Source: Sarocladium kiliense (Eukaryota; Ascomycota; Sordariomycetes; Hypocreales; Sarocladiaceae). Taken from it: a stretch of 64,000 bases of DNA. The position numbers and the translations under genes are program-made. A model generated the notes under the pieces. It searched no databases, was not told the DNA's origin, and saw only the letters and a list, made by a program, of their open reading frames with translations. Each line of letters opens with the position of its first letter. Positions within the stretch are counted from its first letter, which is position 1. The DNA lies in the NCBI GenBank assembly GCA_030734395.1, contig JAUZTG010000042.1:1922001-1986000 (forward strand), read 5' to 3'. This document shows, in pieces, positions 22,614 through 34,208 of the stretch.

Positions 22614-24155
22614 ATGAACTCTATCCGCTTCGCAAAGCCACGCTCAGCAAGCACGAGCCCCGGCATCACTGAGACTCGCAATCCCGCCGTAATAGCTATG
22701 CCAACCGAGTTCGCCTTCATCAACAACGACAACCCAGAGAAGATCAAGGATCCCAAAACTCGACGAACTGTAAGGCGTCATGTCATGAAAGATATAGGGA
22801 TGGCGAGGCGTCGAGGAGGTGCCACCCCTTCGAAGACCACGCCAACACACCCTCTCTCCCCAACTATTCCGTCCTTTGTTCCCTACCTTGACTCATGGGA
22901 AGATTCAGATGGCGGTTCGAACATCGCAAGCATCTATCTTGCACTAGACATTGTCGACGAGGCAGTTTTACGCTTATGTCGAACCAACCCTGCTCTGAAC
23001 TTTCTGAGACAAGAACCAAGAGCAGTAAGTAGGCTGGATATGGATGACTGTCTAAAAACCTACAATCGTTCAATCGGTTTTGTGAGACACACCCTCCTAC
23101 AAGGCGAGAGCCTAAGTGAGTCCGTCAGTGACACCATACTTGGAACTATTGTTTGCTTGGCGTTCTTCGATGTGAGTGCGAACAAGATCTTGAGCTTACC
23201 ACGAAGATTGATGAGAGTTTCCAGATGCAAAGCCTCAACTTCCGGCAGTGGAAGATTCATATGAATGGAATGATGAAGATCATTCAAGACCAGGGGGGCT
23301 TTGCTCATCTCGAATCAAGGAGTGAGCTTCACCAATCTCTGTTCTGGTACGCATCTCGCGGTCTTGGCTACGCACTTAGGATGCAACATTACTCAAGCGT
23401 GGTTTCTAATTGATAGCAGGTCTGACGTCTTGGGGTGCCTCATCATTGACACCGTCCCTCGTATATCCCTTCCTAGGGTGATCGCAGCGTCGAACACCCA
23501 CAGGTCAGGAACCCGGAGCTTCGTCGACCAGTCCTACCACATATTCAGCCAGCGTTTCCCCAAGGCTCTCGATGTCCTTGTTCCACTCCGTTCCCTAGAA
23601 GAATGTGCCTACGTTGCAAAGCTTCCCACCACACCAATCGCGACAAGCACTGGCTGGTGCAAGAGTGTGGTCCAGTTTGCAAATGCAGCCCACGAAGTTC
23701 TCGGACTGTCACGCATGAGCGACTTCCAGTCCCACACCGCTCCTCTGGAAGGAGATAGTCAAGACGAGCTTCGCGAGACTATTAGAGTCACTATCATTTC
23801 ATTCTTGCTAATGATTGCGAGGAACGCTGCGGTTGATGACATGTACGATGCGAGGTTCATCAGGGGCCGCGTTGCTGGGCTGATGCCCTCGCTGGAGCTT
23901 CTTGACTGGTCTGGTCTTGAGGACCTGAGACTCTGGATTCTGGTCGTGAGCGCTCTTGATGAGATTGGAGAGCCCAGAACGTATCTTGTCGACCAAATCC
24001 GTCGAGTCAGCGGAGGCCTGGGTCTCACGACGTGGGAGGAGATTGTGCAGAGAGTGAGCGAGGTAGCCTGGATTGGGTCAAGATTCTCGCAGATGTCTAC
24101 AAGACTTGAGCAGGATGTTTTCTTTGATCCTTCTTTGGGACCTAGCATGTTGTAG
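22614..24155 (+). CDS. Fungal transcription-factor-domain protein lacking a zinc cluster
   Basis: Exons 22614-23171, 23225-23346 and 23420-24155 give 471 residues. The N-terminus (AMPTEFAFINNDNPEKIKDPK then TRRTVRRHVMKDIGMARRRGG) is the short basic start common to a large Pezizomycotina family whose body resembles the fungal-specific transcription factor domain. There is an acidic linker, then helices LYLALDIVDEAVLRLCR-like and FRQWKIHMNGMMKIIQDQGGF (typical H-x2-G-x3-I/M-x3-GG pattern). No Cys6 cluster is present, so DNA binding of its own is doubtful. The first Met may instead be at 22698 (MPTEFAF). Introns of 53 and 73 bp have canonical borders, and the junction D-MQSLNFRQW keeps the family's order. 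Role unknown; regulation is inferred only from the domain. Confidence 0.75.
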
Positions 24156-26147
24156 CTATGAAGCAAGCGCGTGTGTCAAACGTTCATATATTTGAGTACT
24201 GGCATAAGCGAGCCCCATTGTCGTTAGGTTTCGATTCAACCCAATGCCTCGAATTTCTAGCAAGGCCCTTAAGAATAGATTCAGGACCAATGTTAATCCG
24301 TGGCTTTGCCTTCATTTGTCGACTTTCCTGAATGTTCAACGTCACAAGCCGATAGTTGTGTGCTTCGAACCCTCTCACTCGCCATTTCCGCTCCGCCACC
24401 TCCAGTTCTCCGCAGGCACCGCAAGTTTTGATATCCACGCAATCCAGGTTAGGCACCAAATCTCGGAATAGGGCGCGCCAATGCCATCGCAAGCCCCTGT
24501 TTCATGCATGATGCATTGCCGCGGATACAAGAGGGTGGGGTGAGAGGATAAGTAGTATTTAGTGACGTGCGCCAGGGCGGCGATGACAGCCGGATGCGTC
24601 TTTCTCAGGCTCTGGATCGAAGAACATCCATCTCGGACCCAGAATGCCATAGAGTGCGGGTAGCCTCGAAAATGCCTGTGGGTGATATCCAGGCTGAATG
24701 ACCCCCAACTGAAGGCTGTGAACTTCCAGAGCCAGGTTCTCATGCAAAGACCTTAAACTCCACCAAAGCTCATAAGTCGAAGAGTCATGAGCCTCGGACA
24801 AGGTCGAAGAGAGTGGAGCACTTTGCGCACAAATGGCTATGCAGCTGTGAGTTTGTGTGGTCATACGAAGGCCACTCTCGAGGGCAAACAAATGGTTCCG
24901 CGGTGCTGCACTGCTTCTAGTCATCGTTGCTTTTGCACCCTGTGCCGAAGTGCCGAAGTGAAGGCCACCCGGCCGTGAGCGCGTTACATGGACGTAGGAA
25001 TTGCTTCTGCCATCCAGTGGCAGTAATGAGATGTTCTCAGACATTCTGAAGCTGCCGGCGGTGGTATTCAAGCTGAAAGCATCTAGCCATGGCCATGCAA
25101 TGCGATTTGCTCACAGCTGTGGCAAAACAGTATCCATTAATGGTTCGTAAATTCAAGTTGTTCCAGCCGGAGGGCTAACCAGGAACAAGGTATTGTCTTC
25201 TAATTGCAACTATCAACCTGGGCTGGTGGAGAGCTGCGATATGCCTACGCACATGTCGAGCTTGCACCACAGTCTAAAACACCTTTTGAAGAGCTTCAAA
25301 TGCCATTTATCGGAATGTTTGTATCTCTTCTAATAGAGCAGGAATTGAAAATAATTTGCGGTATAGCGCCCAGGAAGAACAGACGCATGTCTCCCTCTGG
25401 TCACTCGCATAGCAGCAACGAGGAGGTGTTTGCGCGAGCAACAGCGGCGCCGGTCGCCACGTGCCAACATAGGGGTGTAAAAGGGTCGCACGGACAGGAT
25501 AATGACCAGGACGATTTATGTATGACCTCCGAAGAATGATCTCAGCGAACACGAAGTATTGATGAGCGCATTCCAGACCTCGGTAAACTCCAAGGCCCTG
25601 AAGCCCAGGAACGGTGCATATCGCCCAGGCGGCTGGGGCCGCTTAGGTGTCTTGGCATGTCTTCACAAAACACCCGTCACTCGGCGATGCTGCTGTCAAT
25701 GTTGGTGGATGTGGAATTTGTATTGAATAAAAGGCTGTGAGAGCAGAGGTGCTGTCGCGTTGTCCCCGGTTGGCCGGGAGAACGAAAGAGATGAGAGATC
25801 GGCGCACACTTTCGAAGTGCCAATTCTCTACAACTAACGTCGTCTTCGAGACCTTTCCTCTCCCTCAAAACCGCCTTGTGGTGCTATGACCAGCAAATGG
25901 CCTTGGCTCGGCTATCATTTAGCAGCCTAGCATATAGCGGCCCTCCATGTGGGGGACTATGTTGGCCGAGCTTGGCGGGACAGGCCCTGCCAGGTAGATG
26001 CTTCACAAGAAGCCCGGTTATATGGTGGATAGTGTGATCCTCCCTCTATGGCCTCGGAATACTTGGAGTCTCCTCGTTTTGATGCTCCTTGATAATTTCG
26101 AAAGGCAGCCTGGGCAACAATCTTCGGATATATGATCAGAGGTCCGC
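24156..26147. other. 2-kb intergenic region
   Basis: No supported gene. Minus-strand frames 24559-25071 (170 codons) and 24375-24743 overlap each other in different frames and show no recognisable motif. A plus frame at 25204-25539 is likewise unremarkable. No tRNA or repeat was seen. Confidence 0.4.
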
Positions 26148-27486
26148 TCAACCCGAACTGCTAATTTTGCTGTAACCCCTGGGACCCCAAGATCTGACAA
26201 AGGTCAAGATAGCTGCAAGAATTTCGACTCCGTTGGAGTACCAAGTGATAGCAACAAGGGTGACCGAGTAGGCAAAGATTTGAAGTCGGGTAATCTCTGT
26301 GCCCCAGATCACAACTGAAAGCCCAATGAGCAGAATATTCTTCGCAATTCCCGTAAGGTTCAATAATAATGCAGAAATCCTCCCGATCTTGGCCAGGGAG
26401 TTAGTCACAAACTTCGACTTTTGAGGATGGGGGTTGTGGTATGTCTTACCAGCGTAATACTGCTGATGTTGACCAGGAATGCAATAGCACCATTGAGTAC
26501 AAGCAGCGGCCATCCCACTTTCGCGAAGTCTGCAAGGGTGATCTGCGGAAGCTCCGTGATCGAGGCGAACAGCAGGTTGAACAAGGCACATGCGGGTGCA
26601 TAGTAGTATAAACTCAGGAGCGGCCCGATCTCGTGGCCCTCGTTCGTGAGGAGCGCCTGGATCATGACAACCCTCAGCGCTTCGCAAGCCAACCCTGTCA
26701 CATGGATCGCCGTTCCGAGCCATGAAAACTCCAGCTCACCGATGCTGGCGAGCATGACGCCAGCGGTGATGACCAAGATGCTTGCAATGTCTGACGTTGT
26801 GACCTGCTTGAGCGACCACACCCATGTCAAGAACAGGACAAATACCGGAGACAGAGCCTTGAGCATCTGAATGAATGGTACCGACAGGTAGAGGTATGCC
26901 GTGTTGGAGCAGATCAGGGCACCAGATGCGACGGCAGCTATTGGTACAATCGTTCGGAGGAGAAACTTGAGCGTGAGAGGCTGTTGGTGACGGCCATCGA
27001 GTAGCTTTGTGGTACGCGCAATGACCTGCATAGCAATTGTCGCAAAGACTTGGTGCCAGCATGTCAAAAGTATTGCTGCAGACAGAGTCAGTGACAATTC
27101 CGTAGATACACATATTCGAGCCGATCGGGCACGTACGATAGCCTATAGATAATAGTCAGCATATTGTAACTGATAAGGCGGATGCAACCCGAAGAGCATA
27201 ACAGATAGCGGAGGGCTTGGCAAAACATACTGAAACCAGCTGTATCAATCACCCATTTGTTCAGTAGGATGATGGAGTTTGACGAAGCCACCCATATTCT
27301 TCATGTCGCATCAGTCAGCGTTGGAGCTGGCCGTGATGAACAGCAACTGTCCCCGACTCACATGAGGTAGATGATTGTGATTCCGAGCTGCTTGGACACG
27401 ATCGGGGCCTTGCCTACAGGGCTCTCGACGGTGGGGAGCACGCTCATTTCGAAGCTAGGCCTAGCAGACCTCACATTGCTAGCCAT
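26148..27486 (-). CDS. Triose-phosphate/nucleotide-sugar-type transporter (DMT superfamily)
   Basis: Integral membrane antiporter of the TPT/EamA group, probably Golgi or ER. Five exons give 354 residues: 27362-27486, 27231-27298, a 6-nt exon 27137-27142, 26450-27075 and 26148-26387. The conserved path is LGITIIYLI-IWVASSNSIILLNKWVIDTAGF-SYP-ILLTCWHQVFATIAMQV. Then come LICSNTAYLYLSVPFIQMLKALSPVFVL, an internal TM series, AIAFLVNISSITL-IGRISALLLNLTGIAKNILLIGLSVVIWG, and a last helix. The 6-nt exon completes GF-SYP-ILL, which matches the family's GFxYPIxLT. It has a CTATAG acceptor before it and a GTACGT donor after it. About ten TM segments are expected. The substrate cannot be deduced. Confidence 0.88.
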
Positions 27487-28599
27487 ACGCACGTTGTGTA
27501 AAGGAGCGAACGCTTCCTCGTCATAGGAAGCCGAGTTTTCCAACAAACACAAGTCGCAAGAGAATTGAAAAGATGCAAAGTACTGGACGGCACGAAGGTT
27601 CGAGCGAGGGAGAGAAGGCGGGCGGCTGCAGCTTGACTTACATTTCAGAGGGACTCCACCTCTGGGGGAAGAGGATGAACAGGCCAAACTCACATGGGAA
27701 AAAATAGAATGTCTACGCGTCTGGCGCTTGAAACATGGGTACCACAAATAGTGACATGCTGCGGACGGGGAAACAGACTCGGGGCGACTCGAGGGTGATG
27801 TTTGTTAGCGCCGGGTCTGGACGCAGACGAATCCGAGTATTGGGCTATAGACAACGCCTTGACGACACTACGAGGTGACTATCTAGGAGCGCTGGAGTCT
27901 GCTAGAGCGCCTGGAACTTGCAAAATCTTACCACGTAATCTTGGTCGCGGCGATTTGAGCTGCAAGAGAAAACCTGGCCATAGTCGAGTGCCCCGTTTGA
28001 CGAATCCTTCGATTATTGGAACGCTTTCCGGGGCGGGATAGCGGAGGATAACGCCCAGACCTGCTGCAGGAACTCGCAAGAACAGCACTTATTGAGTGCA
28101 ATACGAACGACGGGGACAAGCGTCGGGCGACATGGCATGGCATGGCAGCACTCCACATACGTAACAGGCCGCAGCAACTCGCTCGGGTAGACGGCGCAGC
28201 TTGGACCACCCCGTTCTGCTTCTGACACCCTCATCTTGCTCCTGCGTCGTTCCTAACACACTCCTCTCCTCGGCTCTCTCCACACGGACGGTTGTTTCTG
28301 GTTAGTCGTGGGCTAAGCATTTCTCATTGCATGCAACGTAATGCAACTAAGGGGCCCCCTCGACTCGAAGGAAGCCATGTCGCATGGTTGGCGCATAGGT
28401 AGGAGGGAGTCTTTCGTCAGCCCACCGGCCGGGAGTGACGACGCACTCCTTCAACCAAAGTTGTAACTCTAAAGCGAAGTCCCGTTCCCGCCACGGCTTT
28501 TGGTCGGCCGTCGCAAATCCTGTGAACCTTCTTTTTTTCCTTCCCTTTCCTTTCGACTTCGCTGTTGCGGGCAGGGCAGGAAGGTGACCTTCGTTTACC
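27487..28599. other. Divergent promoter region transporter / GT64
   Basis: About 1.1 kb between two divergently transcribed secretory-pathway genes. No coding or RNA gene is supported. Pyrimidine-rich stretches (CTTTTTTTCC, CCTTTCCTTTC) lie just upstream of 28600 in the likely leader. Confidence 0.5.
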
Positions 28600-29739
28600 A
28601 TGCGTGATCCATCCAGTCAGGGCTATAGGCTGCTTGAGGCCGTCAAAGGCGTTCATTTGACACAGCGGCGAAACGTTTTCAGAGTCGCCACTGTTGGAAC
28701 TGCTGCTCTTTGCTTGCTCATTCTCTCCTTCTTTTTCTTTTACGACGACTCTGCATCAAGAGGGGCGTGGGATCTCCCAGCGACCATCACCACAGCCGAT
28801 ATTGTCCCACGGACAAGGATCGCGCTCTGCGATGGCTACGACAAGAACAGCATGCCACGCCTTCTGGCGACAGAGGCGAAGTACGACCGACTCATTGAGA
28901 ACAAGTTCACGTAAGTTGGCTTTGTCGCGACGATTAGTTCGTGACCGTCTGGGCTGCGGGTGACTGATCTGTTCTCTGTGGATAGCATTGTGATCCAAAC
29001 TTACAAACGGCCCGACGTCCTCAACCAGACTCTCCATCTCATCATCGAAGAAGAGTCGAAGATGGTGGATCAAATCATCATAGCCTGGAACGACCTGGAG
29101 ACCCCAGTTCCAGAAGACTGGACCTCGCCAGGCGGCATCCCCATTCACTACCAGCAATCGGAGGTCAACAGCCTGAACCAAAAGCTCAGACCCAACCCAA
29201 GAATCAGGACCAAGGCAGTCCTCTTGGGCGACGACGACACTTATTACCACAAGCTAGACTTGGAGTTTGCCTTCCAGACCTGGCGCACAACCGGGCAAAA
29301 CCGTCTGGTCGGAGCATGGCCGCGCGCTGGGAGAGAAGAGGAAGGGAAAATGCGCTACCACATCCCAAGGAAGGCTATGGACTACAACATGATCCTCACT
29401 GGGTTATCATTTGTCCACGTCGCCTTCTTGGACTACTACTCGTCTTCCGACCTGCTCATGACCAAGATCCGGGACTACGTTGACGAGCACATGAATTGCG
29501 AAGACATTGCGATGAACTACCTGACCCAGAGCGTCACTGGCTGTCCAGCTCTTTGGGTAAAGGGCAAAGACGGAGCTAGAATGACACCAAAGCCGAAGGG
29601 CATGCCCACGATCGGCACAACGAAGGGACACGGCGCCAGGCGAACCGCCTGTCTGAACGACTTCAACAAGTTCTTCGGCCGGAACCCTCTGAAGATGCAA
29701 GCTGGATTCTTGATACGCGCAGAGCTTCACGCGCCATAG
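28600..29739 (+). CDS. Glycosyltransferase family 64 (exostosin-like C-terminal domain)
   Basis: Type II Golgi/ER membrane glycosyltransferase. Exons 28600-28910 and 28986-29739 give 354 residues. There is a short cytoplasmic N-terminus, then a TM anchor (VGTAALCLLILSFFFFY, about residues 31-48) and a stem. The catalytic domain starts KFT-IVIQTYKRPDVLNQTLHLI, the GT64 entry strand, with IIAWNDLETPVP, the metal/UDP-sugar motif LLGDDDTYYH (DDD), WPRAGREEEGKM, YNMILTGLSFVH and a late NCEDIAMNYLTQSVTG containing the catalytic-region ED. Cys-rich ends TACLNDFNKFFG follow. GT64 enzymes are retaining transferases of GlcNAc/hexosamine units; the fungal acceptor is not known to me. The start is the first in-frame ATG before the TM anchor. 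Confidence 0.9.
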
Positions 29740-30511
29740 AGTTAAACTTCATGTTTTGTGGACTGTTTTCTCAAGGTTGTCTTATGTGGCCTAGTCTGGG
29801 CCCTTGCATGACTGAAGGCGCGAAAAACCATTGATTTTGAGGGAATAGAGAGTTACGGGATAGCATTGCGACTGGTTCACGATTCATTCAATTGTACATT
29901 CAAAGGCGCAAACTTGTGTAGAAAAGAAAATGTCATGGGAAGCCAAGGCAATATTTCATTTCAGCATCGCCAACTTCATCGTATTGAATGCGCGCGCACT
30001 TCTTTTACAGACTCCTCGCGTGAGATCCAATCGCAAAGAAACTCCTCGAAATGCCAAGCCGTCGGGCGAGAGGCGTCATCTCTCCCTGCCGTAAACTTCG
30101 CACACGCGCCCAGAGGGAGCGACAGGCCAGGAGATGGGACAAGCTTTGGGGCATTTGACGTGATCACTGTAAGCTGAGCCGCACTTATACGCGCAGGGTT
30201 GCGTGGCTCGTTACGTAAAAGCATCCATCGGAAAGTTCGATTCTAGTCCTTCTGGAGAGTGGAACCGATCGTCAATGGCGGCCCATTCCATCGCTTCAAG
30301 CGGTGCCAATATCTGCCACGACGCTGCAGGGGATCATAGCTCGAGTGCGTTAACGTCACGCCGCACCCGCTTCAGGCCTGGTACGCCGAGGATCATTTCC
30401 TCCAGAGATGTCTCTCGTTCCTCTGATGGAGTAAAGCGTGTTACTTGTCAGGTTCTCCACACCTGTCTGTCCATGGATGCTGGGCCTAGCTAGCCGGTGC
30501 CGAGACAAGCA
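29740..30511. other. Convergent intergenic region GT64 / SDR
   Basis: Both flanking genes end here. No gene is supported; frames on both strands around 29866-30493 have no recognisable features. Confidence 0.5.
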
Positions 30512-31369
30512 TCAGCAGCACCATCCGCCGTCGATGGTCTGCACGCTTCCCGTAATGAACTGTGATTCGTCGCACAGCAGCCAGCAGCATAGCGAGGCGA
30601 TCTCGTCTGCACGGCCGTCGCGTTTGATCTGTTGGATCCTCTCTACCTGATGCCCCTGAATGTCAATCACCTGGTGATACATCGGCGTGTCAATTGTGCC
30701 TCTAGTCCTGGGCGTTAGCAAAACCTTGAGACCCACCACGCTTGGGCTTGCTGGGGGAAGCGAGCATGCCTGCCCAGTGGAAATAGCCAGACGGGAGACT
30801 CACGGCGCAATGGCGTTGACGCGGATGCTCCTCGTGGGGCCAACATCGAGAGCCGCGCACTTGGTGATGCCGATTACTCCGAACTTGGATGCACCATAGG
30901 CTGTCGCGTCAGGAGTTCCCTGCCACCCTGCAACACTTGAGGCGTTGATGATACTGCCCCTGTCTTTCATATGCTTCAGTTGCGCGCGCATGGAGAACAT
31001 GACGCCTGTCAGGTTGATGCCAATCACGAAGTTCCAGTCCTCTGTGTCTTGATTCGTAGCATTGCACCTGCGGAACTTCTTTCCCAGCACACCAGCGAGG
31101 TTAACAGCACCGTCCAATGGACCGAAATGCTGCACAGTCTTCTCGATCCAATCGTTGACTTGCTCCTCCTGACTGACGTCGACAACCTGTGCAATGGCTT
31201 CGCCACCATTGCGCTTGATCTCCTCGCAGGCCGCGAAAAGGGTTGCTTCGTGTAAGTCGCACATGGATACTTTGGCACCACGGGCGGCGGTCATCTTGGC
31301 CGTCTCCAAGCCCATGCCTCCTCCCGCACCAGTGATGGCGATGACCTTTCCGTTAAGATTGGTCGACAT
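30512..31369 (-). CDS. Short-chain dehydrogenase/reductase (classical SDR)
   Basis: NAD(P)-dependent oxidoreductase. Exons 30804-31369 and 30512-30707 (96-bp intron) give 253 residues. The cofactor motif TGAGGGMG is at residues 13-20; Asp in SMCDLHEA suggests NAD preference. NLAG follows, then the catalytic Ser in INASSVAGWQG and Tyr/Lys in YGASK (catalytic Asn in GINLTGVMF). The end DESQFITGSVQTIDGGWCC is the usual SDR C-terminus. The splice joins NAIAP-TRGTIDTPM. It is divergent from the Zn2Cys6 regulator at 31918 across a 548-bp promoter and sits in a group with a flavin monooxygenase and an MFS pump, so it may oxidise or reduce an intermediate of that group. Substrate unknown. Confidence 0.88.
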
Positions 31370-31917
31370 ATTCGCAAAACCAAGAGATTGTCGCGCTGGG
31401 TATGATTCTGTCAACCACTACCAAGACTGCATATAATGTGATATTGTGGAATGGCGTTGACTGGAGCAATATAAGCGTTATTCAGCTGCGGGCCGTGTGA
31501 TCACTGAATGAAAGCCATTACCTTATGCGCCTACATTGCTCGTCACCAGGCAATGAGCCTGTCGCTTCTCACCCGCATGTAGCGTCTCCAAATCAAGCGT
31601 CGGTAAATAAGTCCGGGCGTAGCGAGCCTCACGAGATGTGCCCAGCGATTGCTGACGTCGGAAAACGGTGCCCGCTAACCTCAAGGTCTAGTTGCCTCTA
31701 CCCCAGATTTGGATGTGCTTGGCGCGATGGCGTCTGCGGGATGAACTGCTTCGTTAGAGGGATGAGAATGCGGGGGATCCTGTGAGACGGAGTGCAAGAA
31801 CGTGATTTCATCTCCCTGAGTTGAGCTCTGAACAGTCAGTGGAACTCCTTACGAACGAATGTCTCTGTTTGCCGCTCCAGGAACCTCTGCACCCTCCGCC
31901 GCTACCACAACGATATT
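31370..31917. other. Shared promoter region SDR / Zn2Cys6 regulator
   Basis: 548 bp between two divergent genes. I saw no CGG-type inverted repeat strong enough to call as an operator and no coding sequence. Confidence 0.5.
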
Positions 31918-34113
31918 ATGGACGCTTTCTGGGACGATCCTTTCTCGCAGCTGCCCGAGGGTGACGTGCAAGAGCAGATAAAGGCAGACGAGTCTGCTTC
32001 CAGCGACGGTCATAGACGACCGAAAGGCTCGCGCAAGTCCAGATCCTCGAAGCAGCTGGCTTGTCTCAGTTGTCGACGCAAGAAAGTAAAGGTGCGGCCG
32101 CTACACAACAGCCTTCAACTACCACACAGCAAACTGACAACTGTGGACAGTGTCTTCCAGGTCCAGAAGGGCTGAATCCATGCAGTCTTTGCACCAAGCT
32201 GTCAATCACTTGCAATGTGCCCGAGTTTGACGATCGAAAGCGAACCCATACGCGGAAGTTGATCAATTCGCTGCAAGCCGAAAATGCGAAGCTCCGGGCA
32301 GAGCTAAAGGAGCATCGTAACTTCTGTCTTCTCAACAACGAGGAGAGCAGCCCGGTCTCACCACCTTCGGATGAGAGTCCTGGCTCAGCTGTATCATCAG
32401 CCACAGCATCTGGCTCGACCAAATCGGATAACATGATCGTTCGTCTATGTGGAGGACAACGGCAGCTAAACAGCGATCACGTTGGGCGACTAAGGTTCTT
32501 CGGGCCAACCTCCAGCCTCCATCTTCTGGAGAGTGTCACCTCCTCGGTGCTGATCGGTCGAGAGAGCTCCAGTGGCGCGGCTCATCCAGTATGGCAGGAA
32601 GACTTTCCCATAGAGGTACAAACCTACTTGCTGGACCTGTACTGGACATATCTGCACCAAGTTCTGCCATGGTAAGAAGAGACTGGCTCTAGAGTCCTCC
32701 GTCGGCTGCTAACCCCCTGCTGAGTGTTCACAAAGGCGCTTTCATCCGAGACATGGAAAATGGCGACACGAAATACTGCTCCACGCTACTGATGTACTGC
32801 CTTCTAACAAGAGCCGCTGCAATCTCCAACCAACCCGGATTGAGGGCGCTTGCATTAGCAGACGATCCGGAGGATGAGCCACCGTATCTGGTTCGTAAGT
32901 GCGTGCAATTACTCGAGACCGAGCTTGACAGACCCGGAATCACGACGGCACAATCGCTCCAGCTGCTAAGCGAGATGCATTGCGCGATCTCACACGACAC
33001 CAAAGGCTGGATGTATGCTGGCGGCGCTGGGAGGCTGGCTTATGAACTGGGCCTGCACAGCAATAGCGAGAGTTTGGGCAATAACCTCTCAGAACTGGAC
33101 CATGAGGTGCGCAAGATTGTCTTCTGGAGCGCATTTAATCTTGACCGGTGAGTTTGCGGGTCTATCTAATGCACTCTCGAATGTTGCTGATGAGCCAGAT
33201 CGTGGGCATTATATCTTGGCCGCCCTTTGTCCATCAAGATCGAAGACGTGGAAATCAAGAAACCTGGAGATGGCGACATGTCCTTCTCCGAGACAATGCT
33301 ATTCTCTGCCGCATGGACCAATCTCCTCGAGATTATTGGGCTGATCTGCGAAGTTCTCAATGGCTTCCAGCCTCCACATCATCGGATGGACTCACTCAAC
33401 CAGCGTCTTCAAGACTGGCAAGCAAAGCTTGATGCAGGGCTTGCTTACCATTCAAAACAATCGCCCGCTGTCTTCCTCTTGCAGTAAGTCCCATGTAACA
33501 AAAAGAACCGTTCCATATCTAACCTATGCCTCTTAGCATGCAATTTGCTGCTGCAATGATACTACTGCATCGTCCGGGCGCACAATTTGGCAAAGATGCC
33601 TCCCTACAATCTTCGGCAAGTAAAATCTCGAGGCAAATATGCGTCGACAATGCTGTAGCCATTTCTCGCTATCTTCAAGAGTATTGCGAGCAGCATGGGA
33701 GCGTACTCACGATGTCATGGATAGCACTCCATGTGGTGGCAACAGCTTCTACGACGCTCATTGCCAACATTGCTGAAAGGCGAGCAGGCCTACAGCAAGA
33801 GCAGCAGCTGGAAGCCCTTCGAAAATGTCTTGATTCGCTCAGTGAGCTGGAAAAGAGCCACGTTGTGACGCGTAGGGTTAGGAAAGTCATTCAACAGGCT
33901 ATCCGCCTGCTGAACCTTGATGGGACGATCAACTCCGTCAATGGCAACTCAAAGACTTTCGCCGTCTCTGGTATCGCCTTGACTAATCCTTTGTCCTACC
34001 CGACGAACGATTCATCAACTCTCGGGGACCTACAGTCGTTTCCCTTCCTCGACATGCTGCCTAACACTTCTCAATTTGACATGCTCAATTCCTTTGAGTC
34101 GTACTTCTCATGA
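31918..34113 (+). CDS. Zn2Cys6 transcription factor
   Basis: Nuclear DNA-binding regulator, 659 residues from five exons: 31918-32091, 32151-32671, 32725-33147, 33199-33483, 33537-34113. The binuclear cluster CLSCRRKKVKCLPGPEGLNPCSLCTKLSITC spans residues about 49-79 and is split by the first intron right before its third Cys. A coiled linker follows (KLINSLQAENAKLRAELKEH), the dimerisation element. The middle homology domain has YWTYLHQVLP-CVHKGAFIRDM, GWMYAGGAGRLAYELGLH and SWALYLGRPLSIKIED, the fungal_trans signature. The C-terminus is acidic/Ser-rich and ends MLNSFESYFS. Placed between an SDR and a monooxygenase, it is the likely local regulator of the 30.5-39.4-kb group; this is inference from position. 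Confidence 0.92.
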
Positions 34114-34208
34114 CGCAACACATTCACGGTGCCAGCGTTTACAGCAGGAGTAGTTTGGTGATGTGATGTCCATTTCTGTGTAGATTCATGTATCTATGTA
34201 GCGCAATA

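Noticed and set aside
24559..25071. 170-codon minus-strand frame in a 2-kb gap
   Set aside because: No recognisable domain. It overlaps another open frame (24375-24743) in a different phase, as expected in GC-balanced non-coding DNA.
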